Source of the DNA: Cyclobacteriaceae bacterium
Lineage (GTDB): Bacteria; Bacteroidota; Bacteroidia; Cytophagales; Cyclobacteriaceae
Direction: 5' to 3'
Assembly: GCA_019638285.1 (NCBI GenBank)
Contig: JAHBUB010000022.1
Coordinates: 1-55,454, forward strand
Length of the DNA stretch: 55,454 nt
The notes under the pieces are model-generated. The model ran no database searches and was not told the DNA's origin. It saw nothing but the letters and a program-made list of their open reading frames with translations. Below are positions 9,094 to 18,550 of the stretch, in pieces. The stretch's first letter is position 1. Each line of letters begins with the position of its first letter. Position numbers and translations under genes: made by a program.

Positions 9094-9976
9094 TAACCCA
9101 TTTTTTAGTGTAGTCATCCCTACTTACAATCGGGCCCAATTTATTCGAAAGACGATTGATTCAGTTTTGGCGCAAACATATCTCGACTTTGAAATTATTG
9201 TAGTTGATGATGGGAGTACAGACAATACCGAGGATGTTATAAGAAGCATACAAAATGATAAAATACGGTATTATAAAAAAGAGAATGCAGAGCGTGGAGC
9301 GGCTAGGAATTTTGGAGCGGATCTTGCCAATGGAAAATTTATTAACTTTTTGGACTCGGATGATGTTTTGTATAACAACCACCTAGAAGTAGCTTTCGGA
9401 TTTCTTTTAAAGAATGATGAGACTGTAATTTTTCATCTGGGGTATGATGTAAAAGACGAAGAAGGAGATATCCTGCGGAAAGTTTCTAATATTGACTTTA
9501 TCAATCAAAGGATACTTTCTGGAAATATTTTGAGCTGTAATGCAATATTTATAAGGAAAGATATACTTCTTCAAAATCGTTTCAATGAGGATAGAGTCCT
9601 TTCATCACTCGAAGATTGGGAGCTCTGGATTCGCATGAGTTCACGGTTTCCTTTTCTAAACAACAATACAATAACCTCAACTGTTGTCCAACACGACAAT
9701 CGAAGTGTTATGCAGATAGATTCTGTGGCGATCAAAAGGAAAGTTGAACGATTTATTCATTATGTGCTCGCAGATAGCAATAACAAGGCGCATTTTGGAT
9801 CAACTTTAAATAAAGCAATAGCCAGTGCAAATACCTATGCAGCTTTACATCTTATTATCGCTGGAGGTGAAAAGATGGAAGTTCTTCAATATTTGTGGAG
9901 GGGGATTACTAATAGTCCAAGTGAAATATTTACAAAACGGTTTTTAGTAATAATAAAGAAAGTTATTGGATTTTAA
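9086..9976 (+). CDS. Glycosyltransferase family 2
   Basis: A 296-residue GT-A enzyme with a textbook start (FFSVVIPTYNRAQFIRKTI), the nucleotide-binding EIIVVDDGSTDNT near residue 36, the ENAERGAARNFG helix and the metal-binding NFLDSDD near residue 89. SSLEDWELWIRM near residue 172 is the ED motif that positions the catalytic base. It overlaps the preceding glycosyltransferase gene by 8 bp and is followed 13 bp later by another. It most likely adds one sugar during assembly of the same glycan; donor unknown. Confidence 0.9.
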   Translation: MDNNPFFSVVIPTYNRAQFIRKTIDSVLAQTYLDFEIIVVDDGSTDNTEDVIRSIQNDKIRYYKKENAERGAARNFGADLANGKFINFLDSDDVLYNNHLEVAFGFLLKNDETVIFHLGYDVKDEEGDILRKVSNIDFINQRILSGNILSCNAIFIRKDILLQNRFNEDRVLSSLEDWELWIRMSSRFPFLNNNTITSTVVQHDNRSVMQIDSVAIKRKVERFIHYVLADSNNKAHFGSTLNKAIASANTYAALHLIIAGGEKMEVLQYLWRGITNSPSEIFTKRFLVIIKKVIGF

Positions 9977-9989
9977 ATTCTTTTAAAGA

Positions 9990-11210
9990 GTGCGACTTCG
10001 AAATATTTTGGTTCTTACTTATTGGAGTTATTCAGATGCCCTTATTCAAAGCTATACATTGCCTTATGTGAGGATAATTAGAAAGAATTTGGATTCGAAG
10101 AGCCTTGTTTTTCTGTTAACTATGGAAAAGGATTTTGTTTCTTCTGAGATGAAGAATAAAATTATAAACGACTTGGCAAACAAAGGAATTGCTTGGTTGC
10201 CTTTTAATTATCATCGGTTTGGCATAAGGGCAATTTTGAATTGGCTAACCATCTTTTTTAAGCTAATAAGACTAATCATTCAGCATGGAATTTCAACAAT
10301 CCATTGTTGGGCTACACCTGCAGGTGCAATTGGTTATTGGTTGTCCCTAGTATTAAAAAAAGAATTAATTATTGATAGTTATGAACCTCATGCTGAGTCA
10401 ATGATTGAAAATGGAACTTGGAAGAGGGGTGGGGTTGCTTATAAAACTTTATTCTGGTTAGAAAGGAAACAAACACAGAGGGCTAAACACATCATAGCGA
10501 CAACACAGGGAATGAAGGATTATGCGCTAAAAAAGTATAACATAGAAATTTTGAATTTTCATGTTAAACCTGCTTGCGTGGACTTCGATTTATTTTCTGA
10601 AAGTAAGATTAAGGATACGCAACTGCTCGCTGAACTGAATTTGAATTCTAAAATAGTTTGTGTTTATGCCGGAAAATTTGGTGGTATTTATTTGGAAAGT
10701 GAAGTATTTGATTTTTTTAGAGTAGCGGTTGACTATTGGGGTGATTTGTTTAGGGTTTTAATTTTGACAAGTCATACCAGGGAGCAAATTGAAGGCTATT
10801 GTGATCTTGCTGGAATTTCACCAGCGATTGTAATATCTACTTATGTGTCACATTCTGAGATTCCTAAATTTATTGGTCTGGGTGACTTTGCGATTACTCC
10901 CGTGAAACCATTGCCCAGTAAGAGATTTTGCTCTCCCATAAAAGATGGTGAGTATTGGGCTATGGGCCTGCCAATAGTTATTCCTGAGAATATCTCTGAC
11001 GATTCTCGAATAATTCGAGACTATGGTATCGGTTCAGTATTAGAAAAACTTGATAATGATTCATATCTGAAATCCGTACGGGAAATCGATGGTTTTTTAC
11101 AAAAACCGAGAAATGAGACCCAAAAGCTAATCCGATTAGTGGCCAGTAAGTACAGAAATTTTGCATTAGCTGAAGATGTTTATAAAAAAATATATGCAGA
11201 GAGAAGTTAA
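9990..11210 (+). CDS. Glycosyltransferase-like protein (GT-B fold)
   Basis: A 406-residue protein that starts at GTG 9990, 13 bp after the preceding GT2 gene. The first strand (RNILVLTYWSYSDALIQ), the middle IHCWATPAGAIGYWL segment and the donor-side segment KIVCVYAGKFGGIYLESE near residue 220 are in the order of a GT-B glycosyltransferase. DGEYWAMGLPIVIPENISDD near residue 312 is the donor-binding loop, though the usual E-x7-E is replaced by DGEYWAMG. Similarity to a named family is weaker than for its neighbours, so a divergent GT4 is the best call. Confidence 0.75.
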   Translation: MRLRNILVLTYWSYSDALIQSYTLPYVRIIRKNLDSKSLVFLLTMEKDFVSSEMKNKIINDLANKGIAWLPFNYHRFGIRAILNWLTIFFKLIRLIIQHGISTIHCWATPAGAIGYWLSLVLKKELIIDSYEPHAESMIENGTWKRGGVAYKTLFWLERKQTQRAKHIIATTQGMKDYALKKYNIEILNFHVKPACVDFDLFSESKIKDTQLLAELNLNSKIVCVYAGKFGGIYLESEVFDFFRVAVDYWGDLFRVLILTSHTREQIEGYCDLAGISPAIVISTYVSHSEIPKFIGLGDFAITPVKPLPSKRFCSPIKDGEYWAMGLPIVIPENISDDSRIIRDYGIGSVLEKLDNDSYLKSVREIDGFLQKPRNETQKLIRLVASKYRNFALAEDVYKKIYAERS

Positions 11211-11249
11211 GCGGCTTTTGTAATTTGCGGATTAATTCGTTTTAAAATA

Positions 11250-12182
11250 ATGATCAAAATACTTATAACCGGGGGTGCAGGGTTTGTTGGGAGCTCACTT
11301 GCAGACAGACTGCTATTAAATGAAAAATATTTTATTGTTTTAGTAGATAACCTCCTTACTGGCGATATAAGAAAAATTCCGATACATAAGCGCAGTAAAT
11401 TCATTAAGTGTGATGTGAATAATTATAATGACATCGCTGCTATAATGACTACTTATCAATTTGATTATGTTTTTCATTATGCAGCAGTGGTAGGGGTTAA
11501 GAGAACTACAGAAAACCCTATCATGGTACTTAATGATCTTCAGGGTATACGGAATGTACTCAATTTGAGCAAAAACACAGGAGTGAGACGAATCTTTTTT
11601 TCAAGCTCATCAGAGGTATATGGTGAGCCGGTTGAGTTACCTCAACATGAGGAAACAACACCGCTGAATTCTCGATTACCTTATGCGGTGGTTAAGAATG
11701 TAGGAGAGTCCTTTTGCAAGGCTTACCAAAAGGAATATGGTTTAGATTACACAATATTCAGATTTTTTAATACTTACGGGCCAAAACAAAGCATTGACTT
11801 TGTAATCTCAAAATTTATTCGTCTTGCTTTGAACAATGAACCAATTCCAATTTTTGGAAGCGGCAAGCAGACTCGTACTTTTTGTTATGTGGAGGATAAC
11901 ACAAATTGCATTACTAAAATATTAGAGGACAATTTGATACTCAATGACGTAATTAATATAGGAAGTGAAGTAAATGTTACCATTCTTCAGTTGGCAGAAT
12001 TAATCATAAAATTAACTGGTTCTAAATCAACCGTTGAATTTTTGCCCCCATTGAAAGAAGGAGACATGACAAGAAGGCAGCCAGATGCGCTTAAGATGAT
12101 GAAAATTCTTAATCAAGATTTGATAACATTAGAAGAGGGTATCAAAACCATTCTTAAATCCCCAATGCATTTTTTGAAATAG
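11250..12182 (+). CDS. NAD-dependent nucleotide-sugar epimerase/dehydratase
   Basis: A 310-residue extended short-chain dehydrogenase that probably makes an activated sugar for the cluster (UDP-glucose 4-epimerase or dTDP-glucose dehydratase type). Residues 1-25 carry the NAD-binding TGGAGFVGSSL motif. FFSSSSEVYGEP near residue 117 supplies the catalytic Ser/Thr region. The active-site YAVVK is near residue 145, and FRFFNTYGP near residue 172 is a family hallmark. The exact reaction cannot be settled by eye. It lies 39 bp after the last glycosyltransferase and ends the glycan operon. A possible promoter in that gap was not identified. Confidence 0.87.
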   Translation: MIKILITGGAGFVGSSLADRLLLNEKYFIVLVDNLLTGDIRKIPIHKRSKFIKCDVNNYNDIAAIMTTYQFDYVFHYAAVVGVKRTTENPIMVLNDLQGIRNVLNLSKNTGVRRIFFSSSSEVYGEPVELPQHEETTPLNSRLPYAVVKNVGESFCKAYQKEYGLDYTIFRFFNTYGPKQSIDFVISKFIRLALNNEPIPIFGSGKQTRTFCYVEDNTNCITKILEDNLILNDVINIGSEVNVTILQLAELIIKLTGSKSTVEFLPPLKEGDMTRRQPDALKMMKILNQDLITLEEGIKTILKSPMHFLK

Positions 12183-12203
12183 TGGAAGTGAAATGGCGTA
12201 ATA

Positions 12204-15200
12204 ATGAGGTTTATTTCCGTATTATTTTCATTGTTATCAGTTGCTTTTGTTCAGGTATTTGGACAGTGTCCTACTCCTGATTTTAATATGCCTGCAAGCA
12301 CTTGCCAGCAATCGCTTATTGCTATTGATAATTTATCTTCACTCGCTGACAGCTATTCATGGGATTTCTGTTCAGGAGATTTAGCTAATTCACCCCAGGC
12401 TCAACTTTCATTTAGACTGTCTGCTTCTAATGGCCGACCCGGAATTGAATTTGCAAAGGATGAGAATACTTGGTTTGGTTTTGTGACTGGGACATTCAGT
12501 AATACTCTTTATCGACTCGAATTTGCAAATGGCACAAATGGCCTTCCTACATCCACAGAAAATTTGGGCAGCCTATCTGGAAAGTTGAGTAGTCCGGGTC
12601 AAGTGAGAATCATTAAGGAGAGTAACCAATGGTATGGGTTTATCCATAATATGACATCGGGAGAATTATTGCAATTGAATTTTGGCAATAGTCTTTCAAA
12701 TTCTTTTACAGTATCCACAATTTTTTCTGGTATAGGGTTAGGGTACGGCAACTCCGGATTTGCTATGGGTAAAGACCCGATCGATGGGTGGGTTTGTGTA
12801 ATTTCAACAGGGTTAAATCAATTTAACATAATTCGTTTGGGCAATCTTCTCGCCACACCAGGTCCATCTGATATAATTACTTCTGCAGCGGTTCCAAATC
12901 CGAACAATCTGGGAGATGTTGATCTTGTTAACATCTGTGGCTTATGGTATGGGTTTGCGGATAATTTGGGTAATGGAAATATTTATCGGCTTGATTTTGG
13001 ATTCAATCTTTTTTCAACCCCCACCATAGCTCAAGTGACTGCATTAACAGTGGGAAATCCTGGTAGACTACGCATCGCGAAAGAGGGTGAGGAGTATTTT
13101 GTGTTTGTGATAGCACTGGATGGTACCCTTACTAAACTAGAATTTGGAACAGATATTACTTCAAACCCTGTTATTGTGTCAGAAGGAAATGTTGGAAATA
13201 TTTTACAGCCGAATACCTATGGACTTGCATTGGTCAAAGAAAATTCAGAATGGACAGTTTTGGCAATCAGTCAATCCAATGGTCAGGTATATAATGTGAA
13301 GTATCCAAATATATGTACGGCCACACCAATGATCTCTAATCAATTGAATCCTGAAGTAAAATACACACAGCCGGGAATCTACAAGGTTTCACTCGAATCA
13401 ACCTATGCTTTAGGGGCTTCAGTAAAAACAAAGCCCATTACCGTTTCCTCTGTTACGGCCCCTGACATCTCCTTCACCTCTCAAAATGTTTGCGCCAACA
13501 ATGATGTTAACTTCACTTCAGTAAATGTTTCAGGGGATATCACTGACTACAATTGGGACTTTGACGACACCAATGCTTCTATAGCACAAGATCCTATTCA
13601 TCAGTTTACGATTGCGGGTGACTATAAAGTGAAATTGCAAGTAACTGCCTCCAATGGATGTAATAATCTGGCGCTAGAAACGATAACTATTTACAACGAG
13701 CCCGTTACCAATTTTGATTTGCCTACTTCTTCACCCATATGTACGAATCAGGATTATCTGTTTAATAACACTTCAACATTCGATCCAGATTCCAATCCCT
13801 CCTGGCAATGGGAGTTGAATGGGATACCGACATCAATAAATCAGGATTTGACGTATACAATTCCTATAACTACAATGCAGAGCATTAAATTGATAGCTTC
13901 AATTCCAGGTTGCTCAAGTGAGATGACCAAAACAATCAACACCGTTGAAGATGGACCACTTGTTGACTTCTCTTTTTCCAATGATTGTGAAGACAAGTCC
14001 ATAGTCTTTACGAATGAAACAATAGGAACAGTGACGGGCTATGCCTGGGATTTCGGAGATGGAAACAATTCTACCCAAACCAATCCTTCGAACACTTTCA
14101 TTGATTTTGGAAACTACGATGTGAAACTGGTGGCCTCCAATCTTGCCGGATGTATGAATACAGCCACCAAATCCATCCAAATTTACTCCAAACCACAACC
14201 CGATTTTTCATTGGACCTGCCTCCCTTCTCATGCAATGGTTCTGCTTCGCAATTCAACGACCTTACACCAAGTCCTACTGATAGCAACCTTGACAGTTGG
14301 ACCTGGAGCTTTGGCGATCCATCAAATGGAACTTCAACAACAAGAAATCCCCAATATGTGTATGCGGATGCAGACCAGTATGAGGTTAACCTGGACGTGA
14401 CCACCAATTTTGGGTGTACGGCCTCTATTCAAAAAACAATTACTATTTATCAGTCTCCCAATGCCGAGTTTACTTTTAATACAGCCTGTGTTAATCAGTC
14501 TACATTGTTTATACCCTTGTCAACATCAGGCGTGGACTTCTGGCAATGGAAAATAGGAACAAGCACTTACTATCAACAGAGTCCTACTCACATATTTGGT
14601 AGCTCTTCGAATTACAATGCAATGCTGACAGCTACCGGCTCGAATGGATGTGTTGCAGTTGTGGACAAATTGGTCAATGTGCCAATTCCTAGCAATGTTA
14701 ATTTTAGTTCTATCAATAATTGTGCAGATCAAAACACTTTATTTACTGACCTTACAACAGGACCCGACTCTGTTATTTCCCGTGTCTGGCAATTTGGGAC
14801 AATCGGCTCGGCTTCGGATGCAACGCCCACTTTTACATTTCCCTCTTCTAATACTTATCCCACCCGACTAACGGTGACCAACGAATCTGGATGTAGTTAC
14901 TCTATATCCAAAGATATCAATATCCATGAGCCTCCTGTGGTCTCGTTTACGGCCACGCCTCAAGCAGGTGCATCTCCCTTAACAGTACAACTTAAAAACA
15001 CTACAAGGAATTCAGTTTCACAACAATGGTTAGTTGTTGGTGCGAATAATTTAGCAAGTACGGAGGTTGCTCCAGCTTTTATTTTTGATGAATTGGGTGA
15101 TTATACAGTTGATCTCACTGTGGAAGATGAGTCGGGATGCATTGCCACGACCAGCAAAATAATTTCAGTAATAATTCCTGTGCTCGATGTTGAGCTCACC

Positions 15201-15749
15201 AGTCTTTCTTTAATACCTACAGCTTCGGGGGAGTCAAATATTCTATTAACAATTAAGAACCACAGTAATCTTCCTGTAAATAACATAAAGGCTATTATTG
15301 ATATTTCGGGAGCACAGTTGATAAATGAAACCATTGCTGCAACCATTCAACCCAATGAAGTCTATTCTCAGATATTATCCACAGGAATGATTAGTTCTAA
15401 AAATGGAGGGTCTTATTTGTGTGTTGAACTTGTGGTGGAAGGTGAGCTTGACAGGGAGAACAATAAGAAATGTATAAATAATAGGGCTGCCACTGTAGTA
15501 ATGGCTCCTTATCCAAATCCAAGTTCGAGTGAACTCCATCTGGAGTGGGTTTCAGCCATTCCCAGGAATGCTGAAATTAGCATTTTTGACCCAACTGGGA
15601 GAAAAGTGTTTGAGCACATTTTTTCAGACTTGGAGATGGGGTTAAACAGAGCTACAATTTCTCTGGCCTCCTTCCATCCGGGAGTTTATTATGTATTTTT
15701 TGCTTCGGAGGGGATTCGTAAAAGCTTTCCATTTGTAGTAAGAAAATAA
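12204..15749 (+). CDS. Secreted T9SS cargo: propeller-like repeats plus PKD domains
   Basis: A 1181-residue exported protein. A Sec signal peptide (residues 1-20, ending VFGQ) is followed by about 370 residues with recurring motifs of the form WYGF-x-LYRL-x-FG (for example near residues 90, 145, 245 and 300), suggesting a beta-propeller of about six blades. Roughly residues 420-995 hold repeated PKD domains, seen as YNWDFDD, YAWDFGDG, WTWSFGD and similar. After a CARDB-like segment (residues 1000-1090) the last 80 residues are a type A T9SS sorting domain (YPNPSSSELHLEW, ISIFDPTGRKVF, GVYYVFF). It probably acts at the cell surface as an adhesin or glycan-binding protein. It begins 21 bp after the glycan operon. 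The ligand is unknown. Confidence 0.85.
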   Translation: MRFISVLFSLLSVAFVQVFGQCPTPDFNMPASTCQQSLIAIDNLSSLADSYSWDFCSGDLANSPQAQLSFRLSASNGRPGIEFAKDENTWFGFVTGTFSNTLYRLEFANGTNGLPTSTENLGSLSGKLSSPGQVRIIKESNQWYGFIHNMTSGELLQLNFGNSLSNSFTVSTIFSGIGLGYGNSGFAMGKDPIDGWVCVISTGLNQFNIIRLGNLLATPGPSDIITSAAVPNPNNLGDVDLVNICGLWYGFADNLGNGNIYRLDFGFNLFSTPTIAQVTALTVGNPGRLRIAKEGEEYFVFVIALDGTLTKLEFGTDITSNPVIVSEGNVGNILQPNTYGLALVKENSEWTVLAISQSNGQVYNVKYPNICTATPMISNQLNPEVKYTQPGIYKVSLESTYALGASVKTKPITVSSVTAPDISFTSQNVCANNDVNFTSVNVSGDITDYNWDFDDTNASIAQDPIHQFTIAGDYKVKLQVTASNGCNNLALETITIYNEPVTNFDLPTSSPICTNQDYLFNNTSTFDPDSNPSWQWELNGIPTSINQDLTYTIPITTMQSIKLIASIPGCSSEMTKTINTVEDGPLVDFSFSNDCEDKSIVFTNETIGTVTGYAWDFGDGNNSTQTNPSNTFIDFGNYDVKLVASNLAGCMNTATKSIQIYSKPQPDFSLDLPPFSCNGSASQFNDLTPSPTDSNLDSWTWSFGDPSNGTSTTRNPQYVYADADQYEVNLDVTTNFGCTASIQKTITIYQSPNAEFTFNTACVNQSTLFIPLSTSGVDFWQWKIGTSTYYQQSPTHIFGSSSNYNAMLTATGSNGCVAVVDKLVNVPIPSNVNFSSINNCADQNTLFTDLTTGPDSVISRVWQFGTIGSASDATPTFTFPSSNTYPTRLTVTNESGCSYSISKDINIHEPPVVSFTATPQAGASPLTVQLKNTTRNSVSQQWLVVGANNLASTEVAPAFIFDELGDYTVDLTVEDESGCIATTSKIISVIIPVLDVELTSLSLIPTASGESNILLTIKNHSNLPVNNIKAIIDISGAQLINETIAATIQPNEVYSQILSTGMISSKNGGSYLCVELVVEGELDRENNKKCINNRAATVVMAPYPNPSSSELHLEWVSAIPRNAEISIFDPTGRKVFEHIFSDLEMGLNRATISLASFHPGVYYVFFASEGIRKSFPFVVRK

Positions 15750-15851
15750 TAGGATCAAAATATCCATATCCGGTCAAAAGAATTCTCTTATTCTTCCTAC
15801 TTTTATCCTTTCTTAAATCAATTTTGATTTGAGGTCTAAAACTAAAAAAAA

Positions 15852-16319
15852 ATGACAATGAGATTGGATGGTACGGATCGTAAAATTTTAAAAATTTTGC
15901 AAACTAATTCCAATATTACCAATGCACAGCTGGCACAGGAAATAGGGCTTTCCCCAGCGCCAACGCTTGAGCGAGTAAAAAAACTTGAAAATGCAGGGGT
16001 AATCAAGAGCTACCATGCAGCAGTAGATCAGGCCAAGGTAGGGTTGGGGGTAAGCACCTTTGTGATGGTTAGCCTTAAAGGCCATAACAAAGACAATATT
16101 CAAAAGTTTGTGGAGGAGATGAAAAAAATTGAAGAAGTAGTTGAATGTCATCACCTTACCGGTCAGTCCGATTTCATTCTAAAAGTGGTAAGCCCTGATA
16201 TTCCATCCTATCAAACCCTCATGTTAGAGAAAGTTTCCAATTTTGAGATGGTCGATAATATGCAATCTTTGGTGATATTGTCTACCTTCAAAGACTCTAA
16301 AGTTGTACCCATTCCATGA
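15852..16319 (+). CDS. Lrp/AsnC-family transcriptional regulator
   Basis: A 155-residue DNA-binding regulator. Residues 1-60 form the winged helix-turn-helix (LDGTDRKILKILQ, TNAQLAQEIGLSPAPTLERVKKLE), and residues 70-150 the RAM ligand-binding/oligomerisation domain (GHNKDNIQKFVEEM, ECHHLTGQSDFILKVV). Family members sense amino acids or related small molecules and often regulate neighbouring genes. The stop overlaps the next gene's ATG by 4 bp (ATGA), so the two are translationally coupled. A second ATG lies 6 bp inside; either could be the start. No terminator was seen between the preceding T9SS gene and this one. Confidence 0.93.
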   Translation: MTMRLDGTDRKILKILQTNSNITNAQLAQEIGLSPAPTLERVKKLENAGVIKSYHAAVDQAKVGLGVSTFVMVSLKGHNKDNIQKFVEEMKKIEEVVECHHLTGQSDFILKVVSPDIPSYQTLMLEKVSNFEMVDNMQSLVILSTFKDSKVVPIP

Positions 16320-16822
16320 CTGAAATAGATAAGAGCTTAGTGCTTACAAAATCGGAGGTGGAGCAAAAAATCCGGAGAATTGCTTTTGAAATTTATGAAG
16401 ACAATTTCACGGAGAAAAACATTGTATTGGCGGGTATAGACGGACAGGGGTATACTTTAGCGCAATTGATTTTTAAACAATTGGAATCCATCTCTCCGAT
16501 TTCTGTGAAGATCGTTAAAGTAACCCTGGACAAATTGGCCCCCCAGCAAAGTGAAGTAAAGGTAGATTGTGAAGAAAGGGATTTTCGTAAAAAATGCATT
16601 GTTATAGTGGACGATGTATTAAACACAGGGAAAACCATTGCCTTCGGAATGAAGCCATTTCTCAATGTGGAGGTGAAAAAAATAGAAGTGGCAGTTTTGG
16701 TCAATAGAAGTCATACGCTTTTTCCAATTCAACCTACTTATACTGGTTTTGAATTATCCACTTCACTCAACGAAAGGGTGGAGGTTGTGTTGGGTAAAAA
16801 GGCGGCAGTTTACTTGCATTAA
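16316..16822 (+). CDS. PyrR-like phosphoribosyltransferase
   Basis: A 168-residue type I phosphoribosyltransferase. IRRIAFEIYEDNF near residue 19 and IVLAGIDGQGYTLAQLIF near residue 38 resemble the N-terminal half of PyrR. The PRPP-binding loop is IVIVDDVLNTGKT near residue 96, and the C-terminal VAVLVNRSHTLFPIQPTYTG near residue 125 again follows PyrR. PyrR proteins bind PRPP and UMP/uracil, acting as uracil phosphoribosyltransferase and/or pyrimidine attenuation regulator. Which activity applies here is unclear. The gene is coupled to the Lrp-type gene by a 4-bp overlap and followed 29 bp later by panB. Confidence 0.82.
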   Translation: MTEIDKSLVLTKSEVEQKIRRIAFEIYEDNFTEKNIVLAGIDGQGYTLAQLIFKQLESISPISVKIVKVTLDKLAPQQSEVKVDCEERDFRKKCIVIVDDVLNTGKTIAFGMKPFLNVEVKKIEVAVLVNRSHTLFPIQPTYTGFELSTSLNERVEVVLGKKAAVYLH

Positions 16823-16851
16823 AATACATTGAATATTAAAGTTCAGTTACA

Positions 16852-17670
16852 GTGTCAATTCACAAACAAGAGATAAAAAAAATTACCACCCACCAACTTC
16901 ATGAGATGAAGGGTAGAGGTGAAAAGATTGCTATGCTTACAGCCTATGACTATAGCATGGCAAAAATTATTGATGGGGCAGGAATAGATGTGATCCTAGT
17001 GGGTGATTCGGCCTCCAATGTAATGGCAGGTAACGAAACAACACTGCCCATCACGTTGGACCAAATGATATACCATGCATCTTCAGTAATAAAAGCTGTT
17101 GAGCGGGCGCTGGTGGTAGTAGATATTCCTTTTGGTTACTATCAGGGAAGCTCCGGTGAGGCGTTGAGATCTTCTATCCGAATTATGAAGGAGAGTGGAG
17201 CCCACGCTGTTAAATTGGAAGGTGGCAAGGAGATCAAAGACTCTGTGCTTCGTATTTTGAGTGCGGGTGTTCCGGTGATGGGTCATTTGGGCCTCACGCC
17301 ACAATCTATTTATAAGTTTGGGACCTATTCAGTGCGCGCCAAAGAAGAGGAAGAAGCTGACAAACTTTTGGCAGATGCAAAACTCTTGGAAGAGTGTGGA
17401 TGCTTTGCCATTGTGTTAGAGAAAATACCTGCTACTTTGGCAAAGAAGGTTACGGAGTCTATTCAAATACCTACCATTGGAATTGGAGCAGGGCCAGATG
17501 TAGATGGTCAGGTGCTGGTGATGCAGGATATGTTGGGCATTACGATGGAGTTCAAGCCACGCTTCTTGCGCAGGTATGCCGATTTACAAACTGTGATCAA
17601 CAAAGCAGTCAACGATTATGTGTCTGATGTGAAGTCCAAATCGTTTCCGAATGACAAAGAGAAGTATTAG
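16852..17670 (+). CDS. panB: 3-methyl-2-oxobutanoate hydroxymethyltransferase
   Basis: A 272-residue cytoplasmic enzyme that transfers a one-carbon unit from 5,10-methylene-THF to 2-oxoisovalerate, giving ketopantoate, the first committed step to pantothenate and CoA. Motifs include [13 protein letters not shown] near residue 24, [19 protein letters not shown] near residue 45 (metal and ketoacid binding), VKLEGGKE near residue 121 and [11 protein letters not shown] near residue 142. Length agrees with the family (about 265). The start is GTG at 16852. It sits 29 bp after the PyrR-like gene, so co-transcription is likely. No other pantothenate genes are in the window. Confidence 0.95.
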   Translation: MSIHKQEIKKITTHQLHEMKGRGEKIAMLTAYDYSMAKIIDGAGIDVILVGDSASNVMAGNETTLPITLDQMIYHASSVIKAVERALVVVDIPFGYYQGSSGEALRSSIRIMKESGAHAVKLEGGKEIKDSVLRILSAGVPVMGHLGLTPQSIYKFGTYSVRAKEEEEADKLLADAKLLEECGCFAIVLEKIPATLAKKVTESIQIPTIGIGAGPDVDGQVLVMQDMLGITMEFKPRFLRRYADLQTVINKAVNDYVSDVKSKSFPNDKEKY

Positions 17671-17976
17671 TTGTTTAGTCTTTAGTAAATAGTCCTGAGT
17701 CTTTAGTTTCGATAATTTGGGAGCGTACATTTTTCCTTCTTTAGGATCGTGGTTTCTTTCACTTGAAGGTTAGGAGCGATTGGAATTTTCTTACAATTGC
17801 AAAAGCCTACCTACACCCTATATTCCCTGAAGGGAATCCAACCCGCTTTCATGTCAGATTGAATTTTTCCCTCTTGGAGTTTCTCCCATTAGGGTTGGGT
17901 AAAGGGTAATCCAAATTAACCTACTACTCATAACTAAAGACTCAATACTCAGGACTAAATACTATTTACTAACTAC
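17671..17976. repeat. Structured intergenic element with imperfect terminal inverted repeats
   Basis: The spacer between panB and the CAP-domain gene has no credible gene. Its left end (about 17674-17707, built of AGTCTTTAGT and AGTCCTGAGT units) is the inverted counterpart of its right end (about 17932-17976, AACTAAAGACTC and CTCAGGACTAAA). Inside are a perfect hairpin (ATTCCC-TGAA-GGGAAT, 17822-17837) and a longer-range pair CCAACCC (17838-17844) with GGGTTGG (17892-17898). The right repeat runs into the stop codon of the CAP-domain gene. It looks like a small non-coding repeat element; mobility is inferred only. Confidence 0.55.
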
Positions 17977-18550
17977 CACATATTTTAATCTTAGCGTTCT
18001 CTTCCTCTCCATCACTAAACCACACCACACCGTAGTGCCCATAGATGCCAACTCCAATTCCCTTCCACTCCAATTGACTCCATGTGCCCGAGTTGATGAG
18101 TAGTGGATTATGGCCGGGACTTTTTTTCCAGCCATCAATTCCTTCTGCTGCACTGGCCTCTGCTGAACTGTAGTAGGCGATCTCAAACCCATTTCCTGCA
18201 TAACCTGAGATTTCTTTGGGTTTGTCCCACATACAACTGGCTTGCGCATGGTCTGAGGTATAGCAGCAACTGCTCCAATCGCCTTTATCAGACCAACTGT
18301 GTGGGTTGCATTCGTCACGCGTTGCATAGTCGTAATTTTCCATCAAGTCCCTTACATGCGCTTGTGCTACCTTGGTAAGTTTTGGCGAATAAGGGATTGG
18401 TTTAAGTTTCTTCGTTTTGCGGTATTCCATAATGAGATCAAAAAGCTTCTTTTCTTCTTGTGAAAGGCACACTTCTTCTCCATCCATTGCTGGTATTTCG
18501 GAGAAGGAGGTAAAGAAAAAGAATCCACTGATAATGAAGAATAGTCTCAT
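17969..18550 (-). CDS. Secreted CAP-domain (SCP/PR1-like) protein
   Basis: A 193-residue protein with a short N-terminal signal (LFFIISGFFFFTSFSEIPA). LFDLIMEYRKTKKLKPIPYSPKLTKVAQAHVRDL (split over residues 35-70) matches the first helix of CAP domains, where such proteins have an N-x-x-R core and a catalytic-like His. The later pieces SPGHNPLLI near residue 148 and GIGVGIYGHYGVVWFSD near residue 167 are the conserved CAP core. Five or six cysteines suggest an oxidised extracytoplasmic protein. The biological role of bacterial CAP proteins is mostly unknown. The gene is alone on the minus strand and its stop codon lies inside the intergenic repeat element. Confidence 0.78.
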   Translation of the reverse strand: MRLFFIISGFFFFTSFSEIPAMDGEEVCLSQEEKKLFDLIMEYRKTKKLKPIPYSPKLTKVAQAHVRDLMENYDYATRDECNPHSWSDKGDWSSCCYTSDHAQASCMWDKPKEISGYAGNGFEIAYYSSAEASAAEGIDGWKKSPGHNPLLINSGTWSQLEWKGIGVGIYGHYGVVWFSDGEEENAKIKICGS

